From Theionarchaea archaeon (lineage in GTDB: Archaea > Methanobacteriota_B > Thermococci > Methanofastidiosales > SZ-28-30), in NCBI GenBank assembly GCA_018992685.1, contig JACVGT010000003.1, positions 156,585 through 220,584 on the forward strand: a stretch of DNA of 64,000 bases, given 5' to 3'. The notes beneath the pieces were generated by a model. The model saw only the letters and a list, made by a program, of their open reading frames with translations. It was not told the origin of the DNA and did not search any database. Shown piece after piece: positions 1 through 9,172 of this stretch. The position numbers and the translations under genes are program-made. Every line of letters begins with the position of its first letter. Positions within the stretch are counted from its first letter, which is position 1.

Positions 1-446
1 CTAGGAAGTATATAACACTTATCGTGTACATATATGCATATATAGCTTCGATAGCGCAAGGACTGATTCTTGACGGAAGAGGAATGACGTTCTCCAAAAC
101 CCATTATACTCTCAGATCAGGATGCTCGTCCTAGACAAGGAGAGGAGTAACGTATGTCATGGCAACGACATACTCTGAACCTCGACCATGCCAGACACCA
201 ACGTGTATGAGCTGACAGGATCCTTTTCTGGGCAGGAATCGAGACCGGGTCATGGGCCGGGACTTCAACCAAAAGGGTGGTGAGTTGATGATTTTCTTTT
301 TAATTCTCCCAAAACATCATTCTGCGGATTTTCAGGACCATGTGGCACAGGCAAGGCAACTACCACCACACTGACCCCAGAATTGATGCATCCTTCAACA
401 TTTCCAAATAGAAAAGCATATAAACTTCTGTGATACAAAAAAAGAG
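1..446. other. Non-coding stretch with possible structured RNA
   Basis: No convincing ORF is present. A TATA-like string lies at 8-17, a perfect 7-bp hairpin (GTATGTC/GACATAC, 8-nt loop) at 152-173, and a T-rich run (TTTTCTTTTTAATT) near 291-305. This is the layout expected of a short non-coding transcript ending in a T-rich terminator, but no known RNA family motif was recognised. It could equally be a decayed gene. Confidence 0.3.
414..424 (+). promoter_or_regulatory. TATA box of secreted protein gene
   Basis: AAGCATATAAA sits about 27 nt before the ATG at 447, which predicts a leaderless or nearly leaderless transcript. Confidence 0.5.
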
Positions 447-2351
447 ATGATGCTCAAAAAGAGAGTCTGGATTGCCTTTCTTGTAGTGGTTCTCATTCTA
501 TCTTTGATTCCTGTCTATGGAGACCCTGCTGAACCAAGAAACGACATTAGCACAGCAGATACCAGAGTCTTCGATCTCATAAATAAGCTTGACTGGGGCT
601 ACGGCAAGAATGGAGAACATCGCCAGAGTCTGCTGATGGCTGGCCATCTCCTCTGGATGGCATATCAAGATGAAAACTGGGATGACAAGGACCCTCAGAA
701 ACCCAAGGGACCTCTGGAAAAGGCCTTCATTCTGGGCGCAATAGATGATGCCTTGGAAGCGTTGAACCGATTCTCAAAAGACAGTCAGGGAAAGCCGCGG
801 CGTCTCGATGCTGATGATGGTGTAAACACCGCGTTCCACCAGTGGGTGGCTGAAATCATTGAAAGGCTGGAAAGCGCCAAGAAAGAACTGGAAAAAAACT
901 TCTATGGGACTCCTCAGCACCTGAAGGATGCTCTCAAGGGACTTGTGGACATCTGGTCAGGGAAATCAGAAGCTTCCAGCAGTGCAAAGAAGGCAGGCGA
1001 GGACGCGCAGGAAAACCTCTGTCAGTGGGATGCAAACCCACAGCCCTCACCTGGAACTACTCCCACTCCTCCGTGGACACCGCCCAAAAAAGACGGAAAG
1101 CCGGTGCCAACTAGGGTAGGTGGAGATGAGGTACCGGTACCAAAACGCAGGCTGCACCTGGATCTTCAGAAACTTCTCATTGAGATCTTCAAGAAGAACG
1201 AGAGGAATATCAGGAACCTCCCCAAGTGGCTCGAACGAAATCCGACTAACATGAAAGACCATGCTGGCACTGTAGCAGATGAAGCCCTCAAGCTGCTGAA
1301 GATTCTCAGGGCAATTGCCCGATTATTGGATGTCCCCTTGAAACCCATCGCATTGTACAAGAATGTTTACGTGTACACAGACCCTCAAGGAGGATGGGGT
1401 CGGTTTCCAGGAGGGACGCCCGTGTCAACAGGATCGGCTGGCGCAGATATTGAGACAGTCATTGTGGATTCAAGAGGACCGGATTTATCTGTGTACTTTG
1501 CAATGAACGGGACTGTAGAGGAAAAAGACGGAAAGGAAATCAGTTTGCTCATTGATCGAGATTCTGATTCCAGTACTGGCTCTAGTGAAGCCATCTATGG
1601 CGGACTGGGGATAGACACATCCGTGGGATTGTACTGTTCAGCCTCCTCTCCTGCTCAGTGGAACCTGCAAGTGTGGGAGATAACAAACGGGGAATGGGTC
1701 ATGATTGAGGAACTGGATTCCTCTCTGTGGGACATATCAGACAATGTGGTGGAGTTCACTGTACCTGATTTTGAGGAAATGCTGGGAATCGAGACGCACT
1801 TTTTCAGCTGGATAGCAATGGCCTATGAGGACGGTAATGTAGATATGGGCCCGGATGAACCAGTTATATCCTTTTCTCAGGTGTTGCCTGAAGCTTTCAG
1901 CGTGCTGGCTCAGGGAGCAGACTATGATCTCAATCAGGATTTCGCCAGGTACTTCTCTGAGTATACTACAGATACTGATGCTGTATTCAAGGTTCACCTG
2001 GGAGGTTCTGCCATACACGAAGGGTTGTGGAGGAAGTACGGTGCCTTCTTCATGAAGGACGAGGGAGGACATTATTCCAGAATAGTCTACGAAGAGGAGG
2101 AGTACCAAGGTGCATGGGGAGAGGTAGACTACTGCATTCTGGTCTTTGAGGTGACCCGAGAGGGCATAGCAGTGAACGTTGCAGGTATTACCCGTTATGG
2201 AACGAGGGGTGGACTGCAGTGGTTAATGGAACACTGGGACGTTGTGACGCCATCTGAGGAGGCCCCGTTGGTGTTGATCTTGGAGTGGGCTGACGAAAAC
2301 CACAATGGGTCAGTAGATTCTGAGGAAACAGTGGAGATCAAAGTGATCTAA
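447..2351 (+). CDS. Secreted multidomain protein, function unknown
   Basis: A 634-residue exported protein. The N-terminus is a clear Sec signal peptide: basic start, then a hydrophobic core (IAFLVVVLILSLIPV) ending near residue 25. Residues about 30-190 are charged and helical. Residues about 195-235 form a Pro/Thr-rich linker, followed by another helical block (about 235-310). The C-terminal half (about 330-520) is beta-rich with Asp/Gly turns (LLIDRDSDSSTG, SWIAMAYEDGNVDMGPDEP) and resembles carbohydrate-binding or DOMON-like sandwiches. The extreme C-terminus has a calcium-loop-like DENHNGSVDSEE. There is no C-terminal membrane anchor, so it is probably released or held non-covalently. 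It stands alone upstream of the ABC exporter genes; a link to them is only inferred from proximity. Family not recognised. Confidence 0.75.
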   Translation: MMLKKRVWIAFLVVVLILSLIPVYGDPAEPRNDISTADTRVFDLINKLDWGYGKNGEHRQSLLMAGHLLWMAYQDENWDDKDPQKPKGPLEKAFILGAIDDALEALNRFSKDSQGKPRRLDADDGVNTAFHQWVAEIIERLESAKKELEKNFYGTPQHLKDALKGLVDIWSGKSEASSSAKKAGEDAQENLCQWDANPQPSPGTTPTPPWTPPKKDGKPVPTRVGGDEVPVPKRRLHLDLQKLLIEIFKKNERNIRNLPKWLERNPTNMKDHAGTVADEALKLLKILRAIARLLDVPLKPIALYKNVYVYTDPQGGWGRFPGGTPVSTGSAGADIETVIVDSRGPDLSVYFAMNGTVEEKDGKEISLLIDRDSDSSTGSSEAIYGGLGIDTSVGLYCSASSPAQWNLQVWEITNGEWVMIEELDSSLWDISDNVVEFTVPDFEEMLGIETHFFSWIAMAYEDGNVDMGPDEPVISFSQVLPEAFSVLAQGADYDLNQDFARYFSEYTTDTDAVFKVHLGGSAIHEGLWRKYGAFFMKDEGGHYSRIVYEEEEYQGAWGEVDYCILVFEVTREGIAVNVAGITRYGTRGGLQWLMEHWDVVTPSEEAPLVLILEWADENHNGSVDSEETVEIKVI

Positions 2352-2492
2352 CCTGGCGATGTACAGTGGAATGGGAGGAGACCTGCACCACCAAAGGTGA
2401 ACAGAAAGTATGGAGTGTTCTGTTTCATCCCCCCCTTGTGGAAATCCTTAAAACATACAGGCCACCAGGAGTTATCAAGAGATGAAGATCCA

Positions 2493-3470
2493 ATGCAATC
2501 TGTCATTGAAACTCAATCCCTGACCAAAATCTTCAACCAGAAGACCATAGCAGTTAATGATCTCTATTTAACAGTTCCTGAGAACTCAATCTACGGATTT
2601 CTAGGGCCAAATGGGGCCGGAAAGACCACCACGATCAAGCTGATGCTGGGATTGATTCGTCCATCTGCGGGATCCGTCCGCATGTTTGGTGCCCCAGTGA
2701 GAATGGATTCTTCAGATGTGAGACGGAGAATTGGCTATTTGCCCACACAGCCCGGGTTCCCTGATGCCATGACTCCCATAACCTATCTGGACTTCATTGG
2801 CAAAGTGTTCGGCATTCCCAGACAGGTTCGGATACCACGGATCACGGAATTGATTCGGAGCGTTGATCTGCTGCCTCTGTCTTCTTCAGAAATCAAGAGG
2901 TTCTCCACCGGTGAGATTACTCGAATCGCAATGGCTGCATGCTTGATAAACGATCCAGAACTCCTCATACTGGATGAACCAACGCTGGGACTGGATCCTA
3001 TAGGGCGGGCATCCACGGTCAAACTCATCACAGAGCTGGGAAACAGGGAAGGAAAGACCGTCTTTGTTTCTTCTCACATTCTGGCTGACATCGAACGGTT
3101 CTGTACCCATGTTGGCATCATAAACAGTGGCAAGCTCATATTCAACGGGACTGTTACTGAAGTGAAGAAACTCATCAGAACCAATACGGTGGAATTACAG
3201 GTTGAAGGCAAAACAGAGTCATTTCTTTCAGAATTGGAAGCGATTCCTCATATTACGAATGTACAATCACTCAGGCACGCCATAAGGATTAGCATTGATC
3301 CTCAGTACCACTCTGAGACACTGTTGGACATTTTCAAGATCTTGATTGAGAGGAACCTCGAGTTGGTCTCCCTCAATTTGGGATCCGAAACTCTTGAAGA
3401 AGCATTTCTGGATTTGCTGGAGGAGGAGAAGTCACATGGATTTTTACGAGCAATCTCAAGAAGGGCGTAG
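2493..3470 (+). CDS. ABC transporter ATP-binding protein
   Basis: ATPase subunit of an ABC-2 type exporter. The ORF is open from 2397, but the ABC fold begins at MQSVIETQSLTK, so the ATG at 2493 (325 residues) is preferred. Walker A is GPNGAGKTT (residues 38-46), the signature loop is the divergent FSTGE instead of LSGGQ, Walker B is LLILDEPTLGLD, and the H-loop is SSH. Roughly 90 extra residues after the nucleotide-binding core match the C-terminal extension of drug/lantibiotic/Nos-type exporters. It overlaps the permease start by 35 nt, so both are made from one mRNA. Substrate unknown. Confidence 0.9.
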   Translation: MQSVIETQSLTKIFNQKTIAVNDLYLTVPENSIYGFLGPNGAGKTTTIKLMLGLIRPSAGSVRMFGAPVRMDSSDVRRRIGYLPTQPGFPDAMTPITYLDFIGKVFGIPRQVRIPRITELIRSVDLLPLSSSEIKRFSTGEITRIAMAACLINDPELLILDEPTLGLDPIGRASTVKLITELGNREGKTVFVSSHILADIERFCTHVGIINSGKLIFNGTVTEVKKLIRTNTVELQVEGKTESFLSELEAIPHITNVQSLRHAIRISIDPQYHSETLLDIFKILIERNLELVSLNLGSETLEEAFLDLLEEEKSHGFLRAISRRA

Positions 3471-4194
3471 TATTCGACATCATCTGGAGCGAAATGTCTT
3501 TCTGGTCTTATTCAATCATGAGATACGATCAGGATTCAGGAATCCTCTACAGAGGGGATGGATTGCTGCGATCCTCTTTCTTGGATCACTTCTTACTCTT
3601 GGTAGCAAGAACCTGGAGGCCATCAGTGCGCTACTGGTTCTGTTCATCTTTTTCGGGAGTATTGTCACACTTGTACTTTCCTCATTTTCTATATCAGGGG
3701 AGATAAATAGAATTGCAGACTCTCTGTTAAGCAAATCAGTGAAGCGCTGGGAATATGTACTCTCCAAGACGGTATCACAGGCTGTGATTGTAGCAGTGGT
3801 ATACCTGCTGGGAGTCTTGCTGCAGGTAGGAATCCTGTGGAGACTTAATTTCCTCCCAGAACTCTTGGATTATGGGAACCTATTCTTCTTCATTATGCTT
3901 GTGGGACTTGTTCTGATATTCTTTTCTTCTGCTGGCGTGATGTTTTCTTCCTTGTTTTCGAGAACAGTGCTCTCACTTCTTTCAGGGTTCATTGTGTGGT
4001 TTCTCCTCGTATTTCTCTTCCTGGCCACGGGGTGGAACTTCATGTACTCACCAGTGGAGATTTTTGAGCATTTTCTGCCCATCCTGGAGGGTTCGTGGGA
4101 TGTTGAATTCTGGAAGATAATCCTCTTCTATGCGGGTTCTTCGTGTGTGTTCTCCCTTGTTTCGTTATTGTGGTTCTACCAGAGGGATCTGTGA
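3436..4194 (+). CDS. ABC-2 type transporter permease
   Basis: Membrane partner of the preceding ATPase. The start is ATG 3436 (252 residues), chosen because a strong GGAGGAG lies 9 nt upstream inside the end of the ATPase gene. About six hydrophobic segments are visible (for example AAILFLGSLLTLG, ALLVLFIFFGSIVTLVLSSF, VIVAVVYLLGVLLQVGIL, FFIMLVGLVLIFFSSAGVMF, LLSGFIVWFLLVFLFLA and a last one near the C-terminus). The loop ISGEINRIADSLLSKSVKRWEY matches the conserved cytosolic loop of ABC-2 permeases, which contacts the ATPase. The ORF track extends it upstream to 3346, but that part is ATPase in another frame. Confidence 0.88.
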   Translation: MDFYEQSQEGRSIRHHLERNVFLVLFNHEIRSGFRNPLQRGWIAAILFLGSLLTLGSKNLEAISALLVLFIFFGSIVTLVLSSFSISGEINRIADSLLSKSVKRWEYVLSKTVSQAVIVAVVYLLGVLLQVGILWRLNFLPELLDYGNLFFFIMLVGLVLIFFSSAGVMFSSLFSRTVLSLLSGFIVWFLLVFLFLATGWNFMYSPVEIFEHFLPILEGSWDVEFWKIILFYAGSSCVFSLVSLLWFYQRDL

Positions 4195-4478
4195 AACCGT
4201 GGATTCTGAACATTGTGGGTGATACACTGAGCATGAAGGATGCAGCTCCCCAGAAATTGACAGAGTGTGGTGATACACACAAGGAATGGTGAAGAGCAGC
4301 GATTGGCGGGCAGCCCCTCCCTCATCGGGTAGGAAGACGAGTGGGTCCCAGCCTGATCTTGAAAGAATTCCTCGGCTCTGCTCTGAAAGAAAAGTATGTT
4401 ACGATTCAGAAGCAGCGAGCCTACTAGAAGAGAAAGCAGAAGATAAGTAGTTGTTCTCTGTTCATTTCAGGCTCAAAT

Positions 4479-5294
4479 TCATCCATGAGCCAGTTCTTTT
4501 GTGCCAACAAAGATTCCATATCCAAAATAGTCAAACACGTTCAATGGTATTTTCGTTGCCTCTATTGTCATCTCTTTGATTACTTTTCTGTAGACAGGGT
4601 CTGTGAAGAACAGCGAGACGAGTCTCCCCCATGGTTTGATTACGTCTTTGAGACTTACCATCTTGAGTTCATTGCTGAACTGGGAGAGATATGCAGTCTT
4701 GCGGGGACTCGCTACAACGACATGTAGTCCGGCTCCTTCTAACAGTGTTTCCCAACCGTCAGGTGACTCTGGCTCAACTCCCATTATTCTGGAGAAGGAC
4801 TTCACAAGACTATCAGGGGGTGGAGTTATCCAGGTAGTCTCATTGATCCCAACAAATCCTCCTGTTTTGACCACACGTCCATACTCACTCATTGCTCTTT
4901 CCTTGTCAGGGACAAATGCGGTGACAGACTCACTCACAACAGCATCGAACTGATTATCTTCAAAAGGGAGATTCATAGCATCTGCCACCTGGACCTCAAC
5001 CGCCTCTTCAACACCTTCCTCTTGTGCTCTTTCCCTCGAACGAATTACCATCTCTTCTCGAATATCCACTGCTGCAACGGTACAACCATAGGTCTTTGCC
5101 ATGAAACATGCTGCACTTCCTACGCCGCATCCAACGTCCAGCACATACGAATCTCTTCCAACATGGCATGATTCAGCCAGATCCTGCGTGGCTTCCAATC
5201 CACCCATGTGGTTTGTAATTCCCAGTAAGGATTGCAGCTCAAAATATGATTTCTTCAGATCTACCTGCTGGCTAAAACCCTTCGTTTTCATCAC
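4479..5294 (-). CDS. Class I SAM-dependent methyltransferase
   Basis: A 271-residue Rossmann-fold methyltransferase of the UbiE/Methyltransf_11 type. Motif I is VLDVGCGVGSAACFMA (about residues 55-70), the acidic end of strand 2 is AAVDIREEM, the motif II region is VADAMNLPFEDNQFDAVVSE, and motif III is VVKTGGFVGINE. A helical N-terminal segment (YFELQSLLGITNHMGG) and a C-terminal lid of about 90 residues probably determine substrate, which cannot be named. On the minus strand a TATA-like ATTTAAAT (about 5314-5322) lies about 25 nt before the ATG, so the message is probably leaderless. It is monocistronic and divergent from the Lrp-like regulator. Confidence 0.85.
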   Translation of the reverse strand: MMKTKGFSQQVDLKKSYFELQSLLGITNHMGGLEATQDLAESCHVGRDSYVLDVGCGVGSAACFMAKTYGCTVAAVDIREEMVIRSRERAQEEGVEEAVEVQVADAMNLPFEDNQFDAVVSESVTAFVPDKERAMSEYGRVVKTGGFVGINETTWITPPPDSLVKSFSRIMGVEPESPDGWETLLEGAGLHVVVASPRKTAYLSQFSNELKMVSLKDVIKPWGRLVSLFFTDPVYRKVIKEMTIEATKIPLNVFDYFGYGIFVGTKELAHG

Positions 5295-5704
5295 CTTCTG
5301 TATGAGGTTTTAGCATTTAAATCTTTGTTTGAAGAACACATGAATATGTATTCACATATTTCTGACCTGACCTGACCTGACTGTCTCCCGTTCTCTATGA
5401 CTCTGGAACGTGCAGGAACGATGATGTTCACTTCCACGACGTGAAATGTAGCTCCATTCAAAGTCTCTTGGAACCGCATGTCAGGTTTGCACTATTTCGT
5501 GCAAACCCAGCGTATTTATCTCTGTACATCATGCTTCTTGTGGAAAGTGAAATGCCTTTCGGCGCAGGGAACAAGGTCTTTCACCGCTTTTCCTCCTTTT
5601 CCTTTTTTTTGGGCTGTCTTCAATCTAGCCGGCATCTGCCTCTCCAGGTGAACCTTCTTATCAGACATCAAAACAGTTATATATACACGTGTAAAGGGTG
5701 ATAT
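5295..5704. other. Intergenic region with CTGAC repeats and regulator promoter
   Basis: This 410-bp divergent spacer holds the methyltransferase promoter, a short tandem run of the pentamer CTGAC (about 5364-5382), a pyrimidine-rich tract with eight T at about 5601-5609, and the promoter of the downstream regulator (GTTATATATACACGTGTAAA near 5676-5694, with the palindrome ACACGTGT). The 86-codon ORF in the track lacks codon bias, a ribosome site or a recognisable domain. Confidence 0.4.
5676..5694 (+). promoter_or_regulatory. TATA box with palindrome ACACGTGT
   Basis: GTTATATATAC is followed directly by the 8-bp palindrome ACACGTGT. The start codon ATG 5705 follows within 15 nt of the palindrome. 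A palindrome abutting TATA in front of an HTH gene is a typical autorepression layout; this role is inferred. Confidence 0.45.
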
Positions 5705-6181
5705 ATGTTAAAGAAGAAAGGAGTCAAGATTACGGAGAGACAATACGAATTGGTGAAGATGTTTGAGAAACAGGGTTCAGTCCACAAAGTATGCACAGTT
5801 ACCACCAGCCAGGCAGATCTCTCCAAGAAACTGGGCATTACCAGGCAGGCATTACATACACATCTCAAGAGTCTGAAAGATGAAGGCCTCATCAGAACAG
5901 GGAGAGGATTCATCGATCTCACAGAAAAAGCTCTGGAATTTCTGGAAACCAGAACAGGTGAAGCCTACATCGTCATCAGAACAGACCCTCAGAGAAGAAG
6001 AGAAGTTCTCAACAATGTGTCCCAACTGGAATTTCACAAATTATGCAGGACCACGGGGGATGCAGATATCATTATTACAGTAGAAAGAAAGAATTTGGAC
6101 AACGCTATAGAAGAAATTCAGAAAATGGAAGGAATAAGAGAAGCTACCACCCATATCCTTTTGGAATGCAGATGGGAGTAA
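5705..6181 (+). CDS. HTH regulator with Lrp/AsnC-type ligand domain
   Basis: 158 residues. The N-terminal winged helix (about 8-75) has a clear recognition helix in TTSQADLSKKLGITRQALHTHLKSLKDEGLI. The C-terminal half (about 85-158) reads as the RAM/AsnC effector domain: YIVIRTDPQRRREVLNNV, then CRTTGDADIIITVE and IEEIQKMEGIREATTHILLE, the characteristic beta-alpha-beta-beta-alpha-beta pattern with the Gly-Asp-Asp/Ala-Asp turn. Such proteins form octamers or dimers that sense amino acids. The spacing of HTH and RAM is standard, but the HTH is closer to the MarR/DeoR-like winged type than the classic Lrp HTH. It is likely autoregulated through the palindrome at its promoter. Confidence 0.85.
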   Translation: MLKKKGVKITERQYELVKMFEKQGSVHKVCTVTTSQADLSKKLGITRQALHTHLKSLKDEGLIRTGRGFIDLTEKALEFLETRTGEAYIVIRTDPQRRREVLNNVSQLEFHKLCRTTGDADIIITVERKNLDNAIEEIQKMEGIREATTHILLECRWE

Positions 6182-6211
6182 CTCACGGTGCCTTCAGACC
6201 TCTGCGTGTCG

Positions 6212-6805
6212 TCAGGATTTCTTGAGCAATTCCCGTATTCTCTTTCCCATACTCTCACAGGTTTGAACGGCCAGAGGATCTTTCTTCACAAACCGCCATC
6301 CATCATCTTTCTGCAGGCTACCAGCTACAAAGAACCCTTCTGAGACGGGATCTTCACAGGTGCCAAATACCAGCATCCCGTGCCCGAGAGCAAAGTTTAC
6401 GAGACTGGAAGCCACCATTTCCTGACCACCATTTCTCAGTCCCGCGTGGGTAATAACTGCACAGTATTTGTTCTTGAGTCTTGTACTCTGCATTTTCATT
6501 GTTCTGGACCGGTCAATGAAGGTCTTCATCACGGCGGGAACTTGTCCAAAGTAGGAGGGTGCACCCAATATGATGCAGTCCGCCTCAAGCAACGCATGTT
6601 CAATTCTGGTCATGTCATCCTCTTTGGGGCATCTGCGTTCTCTCACACAGAGATCGCAACCATCACAGTTCTGTATCGTGTACTCTGATAGATAGATAAT
6701 GTCAGTTTCAATGGAGGGGTCTTCCACTGCTGAGAGGACCTCCTCTACCAAGAAGGATGTATTCCCTTTCTTTCTGGGACTTCCCACGACACCAACTACT
6801 TTCAT
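6212..6805 (-). CDS. Iron-sulfur flavoprotein, NADPH-dependent FMN reductase fold
   Basis: A 197-residue flavodoxin-like protein. The phosphate-binding loop GSPRKKGNTSFL (residues 8-19) binds FMN, and the compact cysteine motif CDGCDLCVRERRC (about 48-60) has the C-x2-C-x2-C-x5-C spacing that holds the 4Fe-4S cluster in archaeal Isf proteins. GAPSYFGQVPAVMKTFIDR is the second flavin loop and dimer contact. Isf proteins shuttle electrons between ferredoxin and acceptors such as oxygen or peroxide in anaerobes. A TATA-like TTTAAA (about 6827-6836) lies 25 nt before the ATG. It is convergent with the upstream regulator. Confidence 0.88.
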   Translation of the reverse strand: MKVVGVVGSPRKKGNTSFLVEEVLSAVEDPSIETDIIYLSEYTIQNCDGCDLCVRERRCPKEDDMTRIEHALLEADCIILGAPSYFGQVPAVMKTFIDRSRTMKMQSTRLKNKYCAVITHAGLRNGGQEMVASSLVNFALGHGMLVFGTCEDPVSEGFFVAGSLQKDDGWRFVKKDPLAVQTCESMGKRIRELLKKS

Positions 6806-6995
6806 GCAGTATGTGTTCTTCTAATTCTTTTAAATGTGTCGTGTTGCACCTGCAACACTGATGAAAAGAGTCATCGGAGCCCGCCGGGCAGAACAACAAA
6901 ACACTCTTGGAACCAGGGTCGGCACATATCTCTCGGGCTCCTATCTCATCTTATCTTTAGAAACATTTATATGAGGAGACTGCATAGGAGGCCCA

Positions 6996-7244
6996 ATGAA
7001 AATGTGCTGGGAACTCAATGAGGGCTGCGTGTGCAAATGGATGCACCCCTCGGAAGCACCTTGTCCAGCGTTCAGGGATCGAAAAGGATGCTGGGAAATC
7101 GATTGGATTGGTATTATTTCCAACCTGCCCCCCGATAAAAGAGAATACTGGAAGAAATTTATGAAGAAGTGTGCAGGCTGTCCCGTCTATCAAGAACACA
7201 AGGAAGAGAAGGACCAGACATTAGAGAAGGTTGAGTCATTATAG
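6996..7244 (+). CDS. Cysteine-rich small protein
   Basis: 82 residues with seven cysteines: MCWELNEGCVCKW near the start, then CPAF, GCW and a terminal CAGCPV. The start is supported by GGAGG 5 nt upstream (about 6987-6991) and a TATA-like ATTTATATGA at about 6965-6974. The pattern suggests a metal- or Fe-S-binding redox miniprotein, similar in style to short Cys-rich proteins found next to redox genes in anaerobic archaea. It is divergent from the iron-sulfur flavoprotein, so a shared redox role is possible but inferred. Confidence 0.65.
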   Translation: MKMCWELNEGCVCKWMHPSEAPCPAFRDRKGCWEIDWIGIISNLPPDKREYWKKFMKKCAGCPVYQEHKEEKDQTLEKVESL

Positions 7245-7431
7245 CAGGCGATGCTGCGGCGAGCGGGGAGAGAATTTTGGAATCGTCTAAAATAGAGGTA
7301 GCGAATTCTTCATGAAAATCGAGGATTGAGTTTTTCATGACTTCCTGGTTTTCTGATCTGCCCACATGTATTAGAGGGACATTCTCATCTGCGACTCTTT
7401 CACGTTAATTCTCCGGCAGATCTCCTCAGAA

Positions 7432-9024
7432 CTACAACATCCCCTTCATGGCCAATTCCTGCCGCAGGTATTTGAACGGCAAACTTCCTGCCCGGAGCAG
7501 AACGTCATGAAATGCTTGTTCCGAATAGGCCTTTCCCAGGTGGTTCTTAACGTCTTCTCGCAGTTCCAAAAGCATGTGCTTACCCAGAAGGTAGCTCAGG
7601 GGATAACCTGGGGTCTGCGTGTATCGCTTGACTTCTGCTTTCGCTGTGCTCAGTGACATTCCTGTCTCTCTCCGTAAGAAGGTCAGGGCCTGATCAAAGG
7701 TCATTGTCCTGCAGTGAAGACTCACATCTATGACAATCCTCACAGCCCGAAAGATAATGTCAACCGTCTGGACGAATTGGATTCTTGGGTCCCCAAGCCC
7801 ATGATATCGCATGATTTCTTCGCAGTAGTGGGCCCATCCTTCAATAAATTCAGGTGCAGTGCTGAGCTGTCGTACAAGAGAAGAATTCCGACTGGCCCAG
7901 ACGGCCTGCAAATGGTGTCCAGGATAGGCCTCATGGACAGACGTATTCACGATGGAGGACTTATCATGTTCGGTGAGAAGGTGATCATCCACAGGAGTGA
8001 CGAAGTAGATTCCCATTTGATCATCTTCGAAGGGTGCGGGGGGGAAATAAGCCGCTGTGGGGACTATGTGTCGCAAAAAGACGGGAGTTTCTTCCACAAC
8101 AAGGCGTTCTCCCCGGGGTAAGGAGGCTATCTGTTCACTGGTTACCAGGTCACGTACTTTCTCGATGGCTTCACCATACTGTCTGAATGCATCCTGGAAG
8201 GTGGAAGGATGGTCATCTCGTATCTGAGTCCTCACCTGCTCAACTGACAGCTGGGGGTCGATCCTGGAAGCCAGTATCTTGAGGTGCTCTTTTTCTTTCA
8301 AGAGGTACTCCTCCCCGAGATGAAGGATTTCATCTGCAGCCATTCCCAGCTCTCTGACCTCGAGCAACCTTTCAAAGAGAGGCCTTCCGAGAGTGGGTTC
8401 TCCTTCACAGAGTAGTTCAGACAGCCATTCCACATAGGAAGATAGAGCCTCAGCTGTCCTCGCAGAAGCTTCATCCAGATCGTCGGTCTCCACACCCTTT
8501 TGTTTCGCAGTGGAAGAGATGACCTGAAAGAAGAGAGGAAGAACAGTACACGATTCAACAGCCATGTCCCGCCATAATGCAGCAGGTGCAGAAATTCGAC
8601 TCTTGATCTCCCTAATGAATAAGGGACACTGCTGTAACCGGGCAGTGATAGACTCCAGCCGAGTTTCAAAAGGCGCGAATTCCCGGGAAAACAAGGGCAC
8701 GATAGCATAACCGATGATTGATGCACAATCAGGATCCCTTTCCCACATGCGAATTTCCTGCTCCTGGAAGAGATATTCTCTGGTAATTGAAATCATCAGG
8801 TCATAGTCAATCTGTTTCTCCCGTGACAGGTCTTTTCTGTCTATCACCTGCATTCTCTCGAGGTGTTCCGAGACTCCTTCAATGAAGACGGAATGAGATT
8901 CTCTGGTTCCAGAAGGCATTTTCTTATCATACTGATGCAGTCCAAATCCAGTGGCAAGGTCAGGCCTGAATTCCATAAGAGAGTAGAAGGCGTCACGTAC
9001 GGCGCTATCGAATTCATCATCCAT
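7432..9024 (-). CDS. DUF885 family metallopeptidase-like protein
   Basis: A 530-residue member of the DUF885 family of predicted zinc peptidases. The diagnostic motif HEAYPGHHLQA (about residue 360) is a HEXXH variant in which the zinc-binding histidines are embedded in the DUF885 consensus. A downstream EGWAHYCEEI (about 396) supplies the third ligand glutamate. Most of the rest is helical, as usual. There is no signal peptide, so it is cytosolic, in contrast to many secreted bacterial members. The ATG at 9024 lies about 24 nt after a TATA box on the minus strand (ACTTTTATAG, 9043-9052), so the mRNA is leaderless. Confidence 0.88.
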   Translation of the reverse strand: MDDEFDSAVRDAFYSLMEFRPDLATGFGLHQYDKKMPSGTRESHSVFIEGVSEHLERMQVIDRKDLSREKQIDYDLMISITREYLFQEQEIRMWERDPDCASIIGYAIVPLFSREFAPFETRLESITARLQQCPLFIREIKSRISAPAALWRDMAVESCTVLPLFFQVISSTAKQKGVETDDLDEASARTAEALSSYVEWLSELLCEGEPTLGRPLFERLLEVRELGMAADEILHLGEEYLLKEKEHLKILASRIDPQLSVEQVRTQIRDDHPSTFQDAFRQYGEAIEKVRDLVTSEQIASLPRGERLVVEETPVFLRHIVPTAAYFPPAPFEDDQMGIYFVTPVDDHLLTEHDKSSIVNTSVHEAYPGHHLQAVWASRNSSLVRQLSTAPEFIEGWAHYCEEIMRYHGLGDPRIQFVQTVDIIFRAVRIVIDVSLHCRTMTFDQALTFLRRETGMSLSTAKAEVKRYTQTPGYPLSYLLGKHMLLELREDVKNHLGKAYSEQAFHDVLLRAGSLPFKYLRQELAMKGML

Positions 9025-9172
9025 AGCTTCCCTGTATTTGACACTATAAAAGTATTTACTTTGGGTTGTTCAGCATTAATTACTGCACAGATCTTGGCAT
9101 CGTAATGCTTATAAGGAACAGAGGCGTAGAATGTCAGCAACGCGTTCTTTGTCTCGTAAAGGAGGAATTGTG

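Noticed and set aside
5441-5701. 86-codon ORF before the Lrp-like gene
   Set aside because: It covers the regulator's promoter, has no ribosome site and no domain.
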